Below, piece by piece: positions 12,678-24,720 of a stretch of 64,000 nt of DNA (its first letter is position 1; the number at the start of each line of letters is the position of its first letter). The DNA is from Sambucus nigra (taxonomy: Eukaryota > Streptophyta > Magnoliopsida > Dipsacales > Adoxaceae). The notes beneath the pieces were generated by a model. It was given only the letters and a program-made list of their open reading frames with translations. It was not told where the DNA came from and did no database searches. A program made the position numbers and the translations under genes. The stretch lies in contig CASBWL010000040.1 of the NCBI GenBank assembly GCA_949130495.1, positions 2,780,674-2,844,673 of the forward strand, read 5' to 3'.

Positions 12678-13354
12678 TGTAATAACCCTCTCTTCTGATA
12701 GCCCATTTCATATTTATTTATGCTGTGTAATAATTAATTATAAAATGGTAGATGTTGAGTAAATATTAATTTGTTACGTCCAGGTCAATATTTACTAAAA
12801 TGTTGTATAGTTACCCCGTGAGTAGATAAAATGTTCATGTGGTAATTTATAATGTCATAAGGATTTAAAATGACATTTTGGGTTATTATGAAACCGGAAG
12901 TAAAAGGAGTTATAAAATTTCCAAATGATAATTTGGATAATGTAGTTAGTCCCGGTAGGTGTGAGACAGTCAAAATAAGTGCCACATTATATTTTGGCAT
13001 TTCGGGCACTTTTGACTGGTTTTGGCTTAAATAGTGATATCGCGTATTATTTTATCGCGCATGAGTTATTAGAGTTTGGCATTTTAGACTTATGGCCCGA
13101 TTTAGTCTTGCTAAGACTTACTATTCCTTTTATGCCCCAAATTGTTAACTTAGAGAGAAAGAGAGAGGAAGAAAGCTTTGGAGAAAGAGAGAGATTGAAG
13201 ATTTGGAGTTTGTTCTTGCTTTCATCTTCATCAAATCAGATTCTCACACTTGAGGCAAGTAATCTACTTGCAAATTTATGATTTAAGTAGAATAATTAGT
13301 CTTGATATTTATGAATTTGTTATGATTTAGAATTGTTAGGGTTTTGATTGGATT

Positions 13355-14928
13355 TGAAAGAGTGGATTATCCCAATTAAAAATAATAGTTAATTTCCTTT
13401 TGTATAAATCACAATAGATGATGCGGAAGCGTTGTAAAATAGGTGATGGTTCAACTTTCAAAAACAATTAACAACAAGTTAAAAAGGAATTAAAACATGA
13501 TTCAAGTCCTAGAATTTTCCTAAGTCATGATTACCAAATTATATCCAAAGTTAGGCGAAACCAATTTTAGCACGTGACTTGAATAAACCAATTTTACCCA
13601 ATATTAAATTAGAGTCCCAATTTAAATTAGTGTGATTGTAAAACCAAATTTTATCTTGAAATTAATCTAGCATGCGTTCTAAGTGATATAGAGCAAGATA
13701 AAATCAACAAGGTCACACTACACCGCGATGTACGAGGAAAAACCCACTAACGGGAAAAAACCTCGGGACGGCCCTAGCCTCAAATCCACTAAAAACGGTA
13801 TTACAAAATACAAGACAAAAGACTTACTTCCTAAACTCGAACCCTCTCAAGCCGTGATGCTTTTTCTTGTATCGACCTCCAATTAGCGGATAACCAACGG
13901 AGCTCCACCGCGGTCTCGGACTCCCACCGATCGGGCAATTAGGCACACCGTCACCCTAACATGGAGCCTTTCTCCAAATGGGTAGAAATGAAACGAACTT
14001 CTCTTCAATTCGGTGTAGAGAAAAACCGGTGCCAAAACAATCTCCAAGCAATTAATAATTATATAGAAACTTGGATAAACAATTGGGTGTAAACTAGAGT
14101 GTGTATGAAATTTTTCTTGAAAGAATTACACTCAAAACTTGAACATTTTCCTAAAACTATTTTTGCTCTCAAACTCTCTCTAGGAGATAAACTAAGTTGG
14201 AAAAGTTCAATTGGAAAATGTCATTCCCGCACCTTATTTAGTCTGAAAAAGTTGGTTAAAAACCAAGTGGGGAAAGTGGGAGAAAACTGCAAAAAACTGC
14301 TCAAAACTGTTCCCGCCCTGACGTCTCGTTCGAACGAGACTTCTAACGAGCGACCAGCCTGGGCTCGTTAGAATCTCGTTAGATACCTCGTTAGAACGAA
14401 AATCTCGTTCGAACGACATATCGAACGACTGACCAGGGTCGTGGGCAAACTCGTTCGAACGAACTTGGTTCGAACGACAAAACTCGTTCGAACGAAATCT
14501 GGTTCGAACGAAAAAACTCGTTCGAACGACATTTCTAACGAACGACCAGAAAGACTTAAAAATTCGATTTTGGCCCAGAAACTTTTATAAACTTTTATAT
14601 ACTTATTTTTAAAGTTTCTAATTGATTCTTTCTAAAAATAAAATGCAGTTTTTATTTCTCCTAACACCCAATACAAATTGTTCCAAGCTCTTATATTAAT
14701 ATAATTACATTCATACCTTGGGAGCATGGAACTTTAGTTGATAACGTAGAAACGAGGCACACAAACCGGCATTTTGATGAAGCTTTAAATTCTTTGCCGC
14801 TACGTCTTCAACATACACTTCATAGGCTTGAGAATATTACAATTGAATACTATCCTATGAATAAATGTTTTTGTCCGGAATTGAGCCAAAACTATATATG
14901 GACTCAATTGGAAATTTGTGTCCTTACA
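13355..14928 (-). repeat. 3' LTR of the gag-only Copia element
   Basis: This 1,574-bp LTR begins TGAAAGAGTGG and ends TCCTTACA as read on the plus strand. The gag-side neighbour is a polypurine tract on the minus strand. An array of TCGTTCGAACGA-type palindromes occupies about 14325-14545. The 90- and 61-residue frames here recur in the other LTR and are not genes. Confidence 0.93.
14325..14545. promoter_or_regulatory. Array of TTCGAACGA palindromes in the Copia LTR
   Basis: At least eight copies of CTCGTTCGAACGA or variants lie within about 220 bp, some reduced to half sites such as CTAACGA. The same array is at 19600-19820 in the 5' LTR and, in related elements, at 48596-48700 and 56801-56940. 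Confidence 0.85.
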
Positions 14929-14942
14929 AATCTCCCCCTTTG
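14929..14942 (-). other. Polypurine tract of the gag-only Copia element
   Basis: The minus strand reads CAAAGGGGGAGATT immediately before the 3' LTR. Further CTCCCCC blocks (minus-strand GGGGGAG) occur at about 15149, 15201, 15263 and 15286, as in elements with multiple PPT-like signatures. Confidence 0.85.
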
Positions 14943-16616
14943 GCTATTCCGGGACAAAAACCAAACAAAAATCCTAAAGGGCCGTCAAGCTCTACTAGAC
15001 TCAAAACATAACCCGCCCAAACTTGACTCAACCCAAGGATCAATACGCTTTGCCATAGAAAGATGCCGCTTTAGAATAATTCCTGCACACTTAAGCAACC
15101 TCATCAAATGCATAGGGAATATCAAAATATTAAATGCAATTAATTACTTACTCCCCCTAAATTAATTCTCCTCTTTATCATGACCTACTTAGAAAGACGT
15201 CTCCCCCTAAGATAAATCTCCCCAACTTAAGATACAATAATAATAGGATTAGATACCATTTCTCCCCCTATCATCATTCTCCCCCTTTTTGTTCAGGAAT
15301 AGGCAAAGGATTAAAGTGTTAAGTCATGAAAGCATATGGACAATTAAAGCAAGGCAAAGACAAACAAATATCATATTTATATATACTATAAATATACCAA
15401 TAAGTACGAGTATATATAGATAGATATATACGCATACATGACACAAAATACATTAAGTTTGCACACTCGTATGGCAAAAATGTGTCATATGGAAACGGAA
15501 GTGTAGGGGTGTGAACTAGCAACAATTAAATTTAGACCCAAACACTTAAGAAACGTTCACGGAGTTCTCATTTGATTGCAAACTTCATCACAGTTAAATA
15601 TAACCTCATGTGACAATATAAAGATTGAACTCAATGAACAAACATACACAATGCATACAAGCCTAGCATGATGATGATTCTACAAACCAAATAGAGTCAT
15701 GACATTGAAGACAACTAGGATAAACGGACATTGTGCAAACCGTTGATATACCATCCAATTCTCCCTCAATAAGCATATATATTCTTATGTTTTTGAATGA
15801 ATATATCAAACAAACATAGGCCTTGGCAATAGTTTTCTTTTTAATGCCAAATATTATGTTTTTAGGCCTTTGGATCACGTATTTCTTTTAGATCCAATCA
15901 ACGGTGGCTTACTATCGCAAAGGATTTAATTCATCCTTTCGGAGCCCTTCCCCGTGCATATATTAAATTTATCATGTTTTCATTTTTTTTACACAAATCT
16001 CACATGCAACGGATTTTGACATGCACTAGTCCTCCTAGGTCATAGATATGTAGATGACTAGATTGATAGGAGAACACCTCAAAAAGATCAAATATAACAT
16101 GTGACATTAAGATTTTAAAAGAGCTCGTGCATGTGTGAAAAGAGGCATATAGAAATAGAATCCATTTGAACAATACAAAATCCAACTACTCCATAAAATA
16201 TGGTAAAGAACATAATAAGGATTGAAAATCTAAACCAAAAGTTCTAGCCACGTGGGAGCGTAAATGATGGGATTCAAACACAAGTATATGCCACATAAAG
16301 TGTGTCAAACAAAAATACACACCAAACCAAAATCTTTTGAGTTTTTAACATTTTTAATCAAAAATAAAAACAAAAATCATTTGTATTTTACATTAGGCTT
16401 AAAGGAAAGAGATAAAAACACAAATGATAAACAAAAATCTTTTTATATTTTCAGTTAAATCAAACACAAAATATAATACAAAAAGATAAACAAGTCATGA
16501 TTTCTAGCATGTGATATGAAATAAGGCAATGACTAGAAAATGACTAAACAAGCATACATTTAGCATATGAATATGACATGAAGTACAAACGCTAAAGTAT
16601 GCAAACTCTAACACAT
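14943..16616 (-). other. Long non-coding tail of the gag-only Copia element
   Basis: About 1.7 kb between the gag stop and the polypurine tract has no long reading frame. Blocks of it are conserved, in the opposite orientation, at 54530-56400 of the related element. Examples are the ACTAGTCCTCCTAGGTCA block (16025-16042) and a hairpin AAAGGAT-loop-ATCCTTT at 15919-15939. Conservation without coding suggests a function for the RNA or DNA, for example packaging or regulation. That role is inference. Confidence 0.7.
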
Positions 16617-18566
16617 TTATCCTTTAGATTTAGCAAGGGAGGAAGAATGTGAAAGTAAATGAGAATCAAAATCCCTATTTTGTAAGGTAACCAAGTCGGA
16701 TTTCCTAACCCAAATTAATGAAGAATTATTATCTTGGGGTGTAGGAATGTTAGCTATCGTGGTTACTTTACTATGGGATTTTCTAGGAATTCTTTTAAGA
16801 TCTAAACAAAATTGCCTAAGATGACCTTTTCGACCACAATGTGTACAAGAAAGAACATGTCGAAAAGATTTCTCTAAGGAGTGATCATTAAATGCATTCC
16901 TAGAAGATTCTCCTAAAACATTGGTTTTGACTTTAGGGTTAAATTCATTACAAGAATTGAAGCCTAAACCAAAAGTGTCATTTTTAATTTGGACCGTTCC
17001 TAACATTTTATCTAGTTTTTCCGAACGACACTCCAAATCAAATTTGACATTACTAGAATCTTTTAATTTATTTTCCAAATCTAAAATTTTAGATTCTAGT
17101 AAAACATTTCGCTCTTCAAAAGCAAGAAGCTCCTTTCTCAAGGATTCCATTAAACCCCTAAGGCTATCTCTCTCGCCTTCTACATAGTTAAGCTTCTCAT
17201 GAAGAGTCCTCTCATGTGTCCTAAGGTCTTCTATTAAGGCACTTTCATCAATGACCTTGACACTCTCTCTTAAACTCGCTTCTAACTTCAAATTAACTCT
17301 TTTCAATTTAATAGATTCTTTATATAATTCATGAAAAGCATTTTGAAGTTCACACTCATCAACCTCTTCTTCATTTTCGCTCTTTCTTTCTTCTTCACTC
17401 TCACTATCATCAAAAATAAGAGAATCATGTACAATGACCTTGGAAGTGGCATGTGCTATAATTTCATCATTCGATGAGTTCTCACTATCACTCACATGTC
17501 TAGCCATAAAAGCCACAAAATTTTTCTTAGTGGGGGAATCGGGCTTTTCTTCCTTATCACTATCACTAAGGGTTGCATTATATGAAATGGGTCGCTTACC
17601 ATCTTTCCTTAGTTTAGTGGGGCACTCAAAAGCCCTATGGCCATAACCTTCACAACCAAAACACTTATCAAACTCGTCCCTATCTAAATTTTCATTACTA
17701 GGTTTAGGGATCTTTTCGGCTTTAGAAAACTTCTCGTTTTTATCATGTTTAGAAGTATCAAATTTCTTAAAATCATTTTTAACTTTATCTTTGTTAAATT
17801 TAAGAAATTTTCTAAATTTACGAGCAAATAAAGCCATATCTTCCGAGTCACTATCACTATCGCTCTCTACTACTTGTTTAACCTCTTTTCGGGCTTTTAA
17901 AGCAACGCCCTTTTCAATTTTCTTTTCAGTTTTCGAGGGAAACATATCAAGTTCATAGGTTTGTAAATCACCTACAAGCTCTTCTAATTTTGTAGAGGCT
18001 AAAGTGGGAAAAGAATTTAAAACGGTCACTTTAGGAATAAATCTATCGGGTAGGGACCTTAAAATTTTCTTTACAACACGGTCGTCAGGTATTTTCTCTC
18101 CCAAGTTAAAGGATGAATTAACAATGTCAGACAGTCTAGCATAAAATTTATCAAACGTTTCTTTTTCATCCATTTTGATAGTTTCAAATTGAGTGGTGAG
18201 GTTTTGAAGTTTAGAAGCTTTAACGACACTAGTTCCTTCATGAGTTAATTGTAAAATATCCCAAGCTTCTTTAGCGGTTTCACACGTCATAATACGTCGG
18301 AATTCATCCGGTGCGACATCGCTAAATAAGGCATTTAAACCTCGGGAATTAAAGTTAGCAAGTTTAAACTCATTTTCAGTCCATCTATCGGCGGGTTTTA
18401 AAACACGTTCATTTTCAACTAAGTAAGTTGGTGGGGAATACCCGGTAACAACAGACATCCAAACCCTCTCGTCGATAGATTTTAGTGCCGATCTCATTCA
18501 CGCTTTCCAATACGCGTAGTTTGAACCATCAAAAATAGGAAATTTTGAAAATGGGGAAAAATCCAT
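16617..18566 (-). pseudogene. gag: Copia gag with two zinc knuckles, one in-frame stop
   Basis: The long open part starts at ATG 18497 (626 residues). The true start is probably ATG 18566-18564: the 22 codons from there encode the FDGSNYAYWKA segment typical of Copia gag N-termini, and are followed by a TGA at 18500-18498. Numbered from 18497, a UBN2/gag-polypeptide domain covers about 55-185. Zinc knuckles are C279-x2-C282-x4-H287-x4-C292 and C551-x2-C554-x4-H559-x4-C564, with an acidic and coiled-coil region at about 360-500 between them. The C-terminus is extended compared with ordinary Copia gag. It would form the particle shell and bind element RNA. TGA may derive from CGA by CpG decay. 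Confidence 0.88.
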
Positions 18567-18613
18567 TTTAGCTAAAAATTAAAGGATCTTTAACGAAATA
18601 ATTTATCGTTTTT

Positions 18614-18626
18614 GGCTCTGATACCA
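18614..18626 (-). other. Primer-binding site of the gag-only Copia element
   Basis: The minus strand reads TGGTATCAGAGCC three bases inside the 5' LTR boundary. It matches the initiator-methionine tRNA 3' end. Confidence 0.93.
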
Positions 18627-18629
18627 ATT

Positions 18630-20202
18630 TGAAAGAGTGGATTATCCCAATTAAAAATAATAGTTAATTTCCTTTTGTATAAATCACAATAGATGATGCG
18701 GAAGCGTTGTAAAATAGGTGATGGTTCAACTTTCAAAAACAATTAACAACAAGTTAAAAAGGAATTAAAACATGATTCAAGTCCTAGAATTTGCCTAAGT
18801 CATGATTACCAAATTATATCCAAAGTTAGGCGAAACCAATTTTAGCACGTGACTTGAATAAACCAATTTTACCCAATATTAAATTAGAGTCCCAATTTAA
18901 ATTAGTGTGATTGTAAAACCAAATTTTATCTTGAAATTAATCTAGCATGCGTTCTAAGTGATATAGAGCAAGATAAAATCAACAAGGTCACACTACACCG
19001 CGATGTACGAGGAAAAACCCACTAACGGGAAAAAACCTCGGGACGGCCCTAGCCTCAAATCCACTAAAAACGGTATTACAAAATACAAGACAAAAGACTT
19101 ACTTCCTAAACTCGAACCCTCTCAAGCCGTGATGCTTCTTCTTGTATCGACCTCCAATTAGCGGATAACCAACGGAGCTCCACCGCGGTCTCGGACTCCC
19201 ACCGATCGGGCAATTAGGCACACCGTCACCCTAACATGGAGCCTTTCTCCAAATGGGTAGAAATGAAACAAACTTCTCTTCAATTCGGTGTAGAGAAAAA
19301 CCGGTGCCAAAACAATCTCCAAGCAATTAATAATTATATAGAAACTTGGATAAACAATTGGGTGTAAACTAGAGTGTGTATGAAATTTTTCTTGAAAGAA
19401 TTACACTCAAAACTTGAACATTTTCCTAAAACTATTTTTGCTCTCAAACTCTCTCTAGGAGATAAACTAAGTTGGAAAAGTTCAATTGGAAAATGTCATT
19501 CCCGCACCTTATTTAGTCTGAAAAAGTTGGTTAAAAACCAAGTGGGGAAAGTGGGAGAAAACTGCAAAAAACTGCTCAAAACTGTTCCCGCCCTGACGTC
19601 TCGTTCGAACGAGACTTCTAACGAGCGACCAGCCTGGGCTCGTTAGAATCTCGTTAGATACCTCGTTAGAACGAAAATCTCGTTCGAACGACATATCGAA
19701 CGACTGACCAGGGTCGTGGGCAAACTCGTTCGAACGAACTTGGTTCGAACGACAAAACTCGTTCGAACGAAATCTGGTTCGAACGAAAAAACTCGTTCGA
19801 ACGACATTTCTAACGAACGACCAGAAAGACTTAAAAATTCGATTTTGGCCCAGAAACTTTTATAAACTTTTATATACTTATTTTTAAAGTTTCTAATTGA
19901 TCTTTCTAAAAATAAAATGCAGTTTTTATTTCTCCTAACACCCAATACAAATTGTTCCAAGCTCTTATATTAATATAATTACATTCATACCTTGGGAGCA
20001 TGGAACTTTAGTTGATAACGTAGAAACGAGGCACACAAACCGGCATTTTGATGAAGCTTTAAATTCTTTGCCGCTACGTCTTCAACATACACTTCATAGG
20101 CTTGAGAATATTACAATTGAATACTATCCTATGAATAAATGTTTTTGTCCGGAATTGAGCCAAAACTATATATGGACTCAATTGGAAATTTGTGTCCTTA
20201 CA
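18630..20202 (-). repeat. 5' LTR of the gag-only Copia element
   Basis: This 1,573-bp repeat is nearly identical to 13355-14928. Differences seen by eye include TTTGCC versus TTTCC, TTCTTCTT versus TTTTTCTT, AAACAAAC versus AAACGAAC, and a 1-bp gap near 19900. It ends at TTACA, followed by the GGATT duplication. Confidence 0.93.
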
Positions 20203-22389
20203 GGATTTTTGGTTATTAACCACTAAAAATGGATTTGGATGATAAATGATGTTTAGGGTTGGTAGTTAGATGTATTTAGGAGGTAGAAATTGCAGCAAAT
20301 GATTTCGTTTGGGCTTGGTTTTGGAGTTGGTTAAATTTGGAGTTCAAGACTCCATAGCCATTCTTGGCCATTCCACAGGGGCGAATCGATTCGGCCCCTT
20401 GGGCGAATCGATTCGCATAGATGCAGAGTCCCAGGTCTTGTTGTCCGAATCGATTCGGCATTTGCAGAAACCAAATTTTGTTGTCCGAACCGATTCGCTT
20501 TCAGAGCGAATCGATTCGCTGGGGCGAATCGATTCGTCCCTTAGGGCGAATCGATTCGGTTCTAGGAGATTTTGGGGGTCTTTTTCTTTTAATTTTCCTC
20601 CTTATTCTTTAGGATTAGGACCTAGGAAACTTCTTTAAAGAAGTAAACTTAGAGTCCTAGAGTAGCTATGGAGTTTGGTCGTTACCCTGGACTAGAAATG
20701 GGTTCATCTGGGGTTTATTTCGGGGAGGTCTAAAGTAATGTTAAGGCATTACTTCTTTTATTCAAACTCTTAGAAGTTTGGAAGTTAAATACCCTAACTT
20801 GGAGACTAGAAGGGCTTGTCAAGTTACATAGACCTTGGAGATTTGTAGGATCATAATCATCATTTGGAGATTTAATCGGGATTTGTAATTTGAGGAATAT
20901 ATGATAATATTCGATGGGAATTAGGTTCGCATAAAATGAACCCCTAGGTGTTTAATGATAATAGGATCAACTAGAACGAACCCCGTTGTTAAATGATGTT
21001 AGGTTTAATAAAAAGAACCAATCTCATGATTAATGGAAATGGATTTTGATAATGAAAATGATGGTAAAATGTAAAAGTTAATTTACTGTTACACACCTCT
21101 CTAAATGACATCATAAGGGAAGTTCGCTCGTGAGGTGAAGCCCCCTGGCTAATGAATGCAGGGTGGATATAGTCCTAGGCCATGGGAGCGCTTATTGTTA
21201 TATTTTTCTGCGATGGGTAGGAGATTTCGGGTGTGGTCTTGACTACCCCGCAGGCTCATGGCCGCTTCCCGACGTGTTTCGATAGGTGCCCAGGTTGTCT
21301 AATGTTAGGCCCTGGAAGATGATGGTCATTTAGGGGCGCGCACAGTGGGGAAACCCGGACGGGCGGTCTTAGATATCGTTATATGTATATGAATATAACT
21401 ATATTTTCATCAAGTTGGACTTGATGGTTGATAAACGCCACAAAGAGCGTATGAAATGCCATAAAGAGCATAAATATATGTGCCAGGAAGAGCACGGGAA
21501 TAATATATGTGCCATAAAGAGCACTTGATGTAAATGACATTCCTAATAAGGAATGGAAAGATAATATGGGAAGTTTTAATTAATGAATTGAAATTATAAC
21601 TTCTTGACTTAACCGAATAAATGGTTTTATTCCTAATAAGGAATGCCTGAAGGAAATGGAAATGGTATATTTAAGAAAGGGTTTCGAATTAAAGTGCTTT
21701 ACTTTCAATTCTTGTTTGTTATTGTAGATAGCATGTCTTATTATCATCCTCATTATTTATGTATAACTGTTCATATCTATCCTGCTTTTTATTCTTCTAG
21801 AAATCACATAGAACCCGGCCCTGACCGGTTTACTTTCCTTGTTGTATATATATCATTGTATCCGCTCAGGTGCTCCACCGCAAGGACGCCCGACTTGACT
21901 TTCCCAAGTTCCCTACACTTTCGACGAGCTGTAAGATTTTGCGGGTTATTACAGGACGTTGTATTAGACGCTTTCATTCTTGTTATTCTAGATACGATCG
22001 GGTCTTGTCGCTCGGGTGTGTGGCCCAAACATTTGTATTTGATTAATGAATGTACTAGGTAAGATATTTTATATTGTTGTACATTGTCTTATGTAGCTGT
22101 GGACCGACAGCTTATTCGGTCCATTTGTGTACATTCGTTTTAGTTGTGTTATATATTATCTTTTGGAATTCCACTTGCTCGTCAGATTGGGTTGTTAGTT
22201 TAAATTTTCATAACCGCATTTTTAAAATTTTATACTTTTTGGCAACCCGTTTTCTGATTTATTGGGTGGTTTTCCCGTATACTCAGTTTATATTTGTGAT
22301 GCTGCGAACGATATCCATCCATGATTCCTGTTACGTTTGAGTATCGGGCTGGCCACCCCTTATCTCGGATTGCGGGTTGTCACATCTTA

Positions 22390-24562
22390 GAAATTAAATT
22401 TAGAGTTAAAATTCAAATGATAATACCCCACTTAAGAAACCCCTATCTATAATTCGAATCTAAAATGGGTATTATCACTAGAATTTCGATTTTCTCTCGA
22501 AAATCATTTACCCTCTCTCGAGGCGTAAACCTAAGAGTGAGGGATCAAATTTAACATTCAAAGAGAAATTTCAAGTAATCAAACTAATTAAACTAAAATA
22601 ATATCAAATAAGGGTTTCATCCCACCCCTTGAAAGGGGTTTTAGCCTAACATGATATGAAACATGACAAATTAATAATCATGGCTTCTAAAATAAAAGAG
22701 AAGAGAAGAGAATAGAACAAGCAAACCAAATCTCTTTGAGAAAGTTGAACTCTACTCTTCCAAATTGAAGCATACACCACTTAATTGAGCATCCAAATGA
22801 TTTGAAATTGAAATATTCACTTAATTAACTCTCTTACAATATTTAATTTCACAAATATCTAAAAATAAAAAAAGGAAAAACTATTTACAAAGGATAATTT
22901 TCTCTACAATTATCTCTCTAAAATTCCTATCTAAAAGCTCTTGATTCTTTAAAATGGGGTCTTCATCTTCATTTATAGTAGGCATGAAGCATGGGGGTAT
23001 TTTTGGGAATTGACTTGGGTGTGCATGAGAATGGTGAGGGGAGCATGAGGTGTGAGGTCATGTGGGTGAGAAAAAATCTGATTTGTGTGCACATGGGGGT
23101 GGTTTGGGAAAAAAGGGGATAAGGGTTAGTTGGGGGGTATTTAGGGAAAAAGGGGTAAAAGGGGGTTTAATGAGTGTATTAACACATGTGGGATTTGGTT
23201 GGTTTATTTGTCTTTGGCTTGTTTGTTGGTAAGTGGTTTAATCGTGCAAGGCTTGGGAAGGAGAGAAATATGTTTTAAGTGGTTTTAAGGGTATATTGGG
23301 TAAGTTGGGTTTTATTTGGCACATGGGGTAAATGAGTTTATTTGGTTTTTGTATTTGGCAGGTTGTGGCTTGCTTTAGAGGTTTGGGAAATGGGTCTTGA
23401 AATGGGTTTTGGGTAAATGGGTTGGAAGAGGTTGCACCGGAGTGGAGGTGTTGGGTGAATCGGAGTGAGAAGGTACCGCCGGCTTGGATCTCGCCGGAGT
23501 AGAGGGGTCGGACTGGCGCGAGTGGGATGGAGTCGGGGTAAGGCGGGTTGGCCGGTGGGTTTTGACTGCTGCCGCCGGGGCAAAGGGAGTCGGGTTCTGG
23601 CTACAACCGTAAAAGGGCGCAGGTGGCATAGGTTTCATTGGTCGCCGACGAGGGTAAGGTGCTGCCGGGGATGGGATTCTGACGGCTTTGTTTTCGGAGA
23701 AGGGGTGAAGGGTGTGGTTTGTAGGTAGAAAGGGAGAGTGTGTTGGAGTTTTGTTGGAGGTGTTGTTAATGGGGGAAGAGAGAGAAGATGGGTTGTTGGG
23801 AAGAAGAGAGAGAATGGTGGAAGGTTGAAGAAGGAGTGGTGTGGGTTATGGTGTGTGTGGGTGTATGGTAAGTAGGGTGAGGGTTGGTTATTAGTTTAGG
23901 GGTGTGGGTGAGTCTTTGTGTGCGTGTGTGTGTGTGTGTTTAAATTGTGACCCCTAAAAATATAACAAAGACTCAATTAAAATTAATAAAATTAAACAAA
24001 AAAAATAAAATCTAAATAAAAAAATAAAACAAATTAAAAAAAATAAAAATATTAAAACTAAAAATAAAATCCTAAGCTATTAAAATTAAAATAAAATAAA
24101 AGAAATAAAAACATAAAATTCTAAATGAAAATTAAAGTCCTAAAAAATATAAAATCTAATAAACTAAAAATAAGCTCCTAAAAACTAATCCTAATAAAAC
24201 TAAAAATAAAATAAAATTATACTAATAAAAATAAAAATAGAAAATAAATCTAGAAAATATTAAATAAATCTAAAATAAATCCTAAAACTAAAAATAACTC
24301 AAACTAAAAATCAAAAAATAATAAAATGACACAAATAAAACACACACGGGCTTGGGGTAAGTTTAGGGTAGGCTAGGGTTACGGGGTAAGGGTATTTAGC
24401 TCCATATTGTTGAAAATTGCTTTGATTTGAAAGCTTGAACTCTGCAACGCACAATTGACCTACAAGGTAAACATTTAAGCACATAAGACTCGTATTGTCG
24501 AGAAATAGCAACTAAAGTACGTCTATTTGGGGTATAAATTGTATAGTTTTGGGTGCTTATCA
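22390..24562. other. Right part of the probable Gypsy solo LTR, non-coding
   Basis: No gene is supported. 22390-22930 is AT-rich. 22970-23940 is G-rich and T-rich, and its frames at 23338-23728 are compositional. 23941-24340 is very A-rich with a repeated AAAATAAAA pattern. The TATACC...GCTTATCA right end belongs to the LTR terminus. Confidence 0.6.
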
Positions 24563-24720
24563 GAATCCACATGTTGATGACGGGAAACTTGGCACGAAAA
24601 TCGACAAGGATATATTCTTCAATTTATGACTGCTACATCTTCAACATACACTTGTCATATGCTTGAAAGGATACAAAATGAATATTCTATCATGTGATAC
24701 AAATTGTTTTGTCCGAAAGG

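Larger units (their letters stand above)
13355..20202 (-). mobile_element. Gag-only Copia LTR retrotransposon (TR-GAG type, Sirevirus-like)
   Basis: Two almost identical LTRs (13355-14928 and 18630-20202) flank a 3.7-kb interior, with GGATT duplicated at 13350-13354 and 20203-20207. The interior holds a PBS, one long gag and a long non-coding tail with CCCCCT-rich PPT-like blocks. No protease, integrase or reverse transcriptase is visible in either strand. The LTRs differ at only about four places by eye, so insertion was recent. Repeated PPT-like GGGGGAGA blocks and iMet priming are reported for plant Sireviruses, hence the family suggestion. Confidence 0.9.
5966..22384 (+). mobile_element. 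Non-autonomous Ty3/Gypsy LTR retrotransposon
   Basis: The element starts TGTAATAACC and ends GTTGTCACA. TCTTA flanks it at 5961-5965 and 22385-22389. It has a 5' LTR (5966-8840), a PBS, a gag with an internal stop, a protease fragment, a scrambled pol region with an integrase remnant, a polypurine tract and a 3' LTR (12678-22384, itself interrupted). Only 3.8 kb lies between the LTRs. Reverse transcriptase and RNase H are not recognisable, so the copy cannot transpose alone. The integrase-end layout suggests a chromovirus relative, with moderate confidence. Confidence 0.9.
12678..22384 (+). repeat. 3' LTR of the Gypsy element, split by the gag-only Copia element
   Basis: The LTR consists of 12678-13354 and 20203-22384, about 2,854 bp after removing the 6,848-bp insertion and one 5-bp duplication. 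Its palindrome array (20379-20560) lacks one repeat interval that is present in the 5' LTR. Base differences from the 5' LTR are scattered, so the Gypsy insertion is older than the Copia element inside it. Confidence 0.93.
5294..24562 (-). mobile_element. Probable Ty3/Gypsy solo LTR, split by a nested element
   Basis: Read on the minus strand the unit begins TGATAAGC (24562) and ends TATCA (5294). It is flanked on both sides by GAATC (5289-5293 and 24563-24567). Removing it rejoins the surrounding LTR in register with its relatives. Its own pieces, 5294-5965 and 22390-24562, total about 2.85 kb and contain no PBS, polypurine tract or coding region. The TG...CA ends and 5-bp duplication fit an LTR. 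The TGATAAGCACCC start is seen in plant Gypsy LTRs, but that assignment is inference. Confidence 0.65.
3841..24720 (-). mobile_element. Sirevirus-like Copia LTR, split by nested insertions
   Basis: This is the outermost level of a nest. The pieces at 3841-5293 and 24568 to about 24720 together make roughly 1.6 kb, close to the 1.55-kb LTRs of the Copia element at 48212-57971. The left edge, TGAAAGGTGGACGAAGCCCC, aligns with the reverse complement of that element's LTR end. The segment 4180-4700 and the TTCGAACGA motifs at 4930-5030 also match. No internal region is attached, so it is probably a solo LTR. The right boundary is unclear and I found no convincing target duplication. Confidence 0.65.

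Noticed and set aside
14099..14371. 90-residue frame, identical at 19374-19646
   Set aside because: LTR sequence shared by the two LTRs of the gag-only Copia element.
23338..23728. Overlapping frames of 81-87 residues on both strands
   Set aside because: They lie in a G- and T-rich stretch of a non-coding LTR. Pro-, Arg- and Gly-rich composition follows from base composition.
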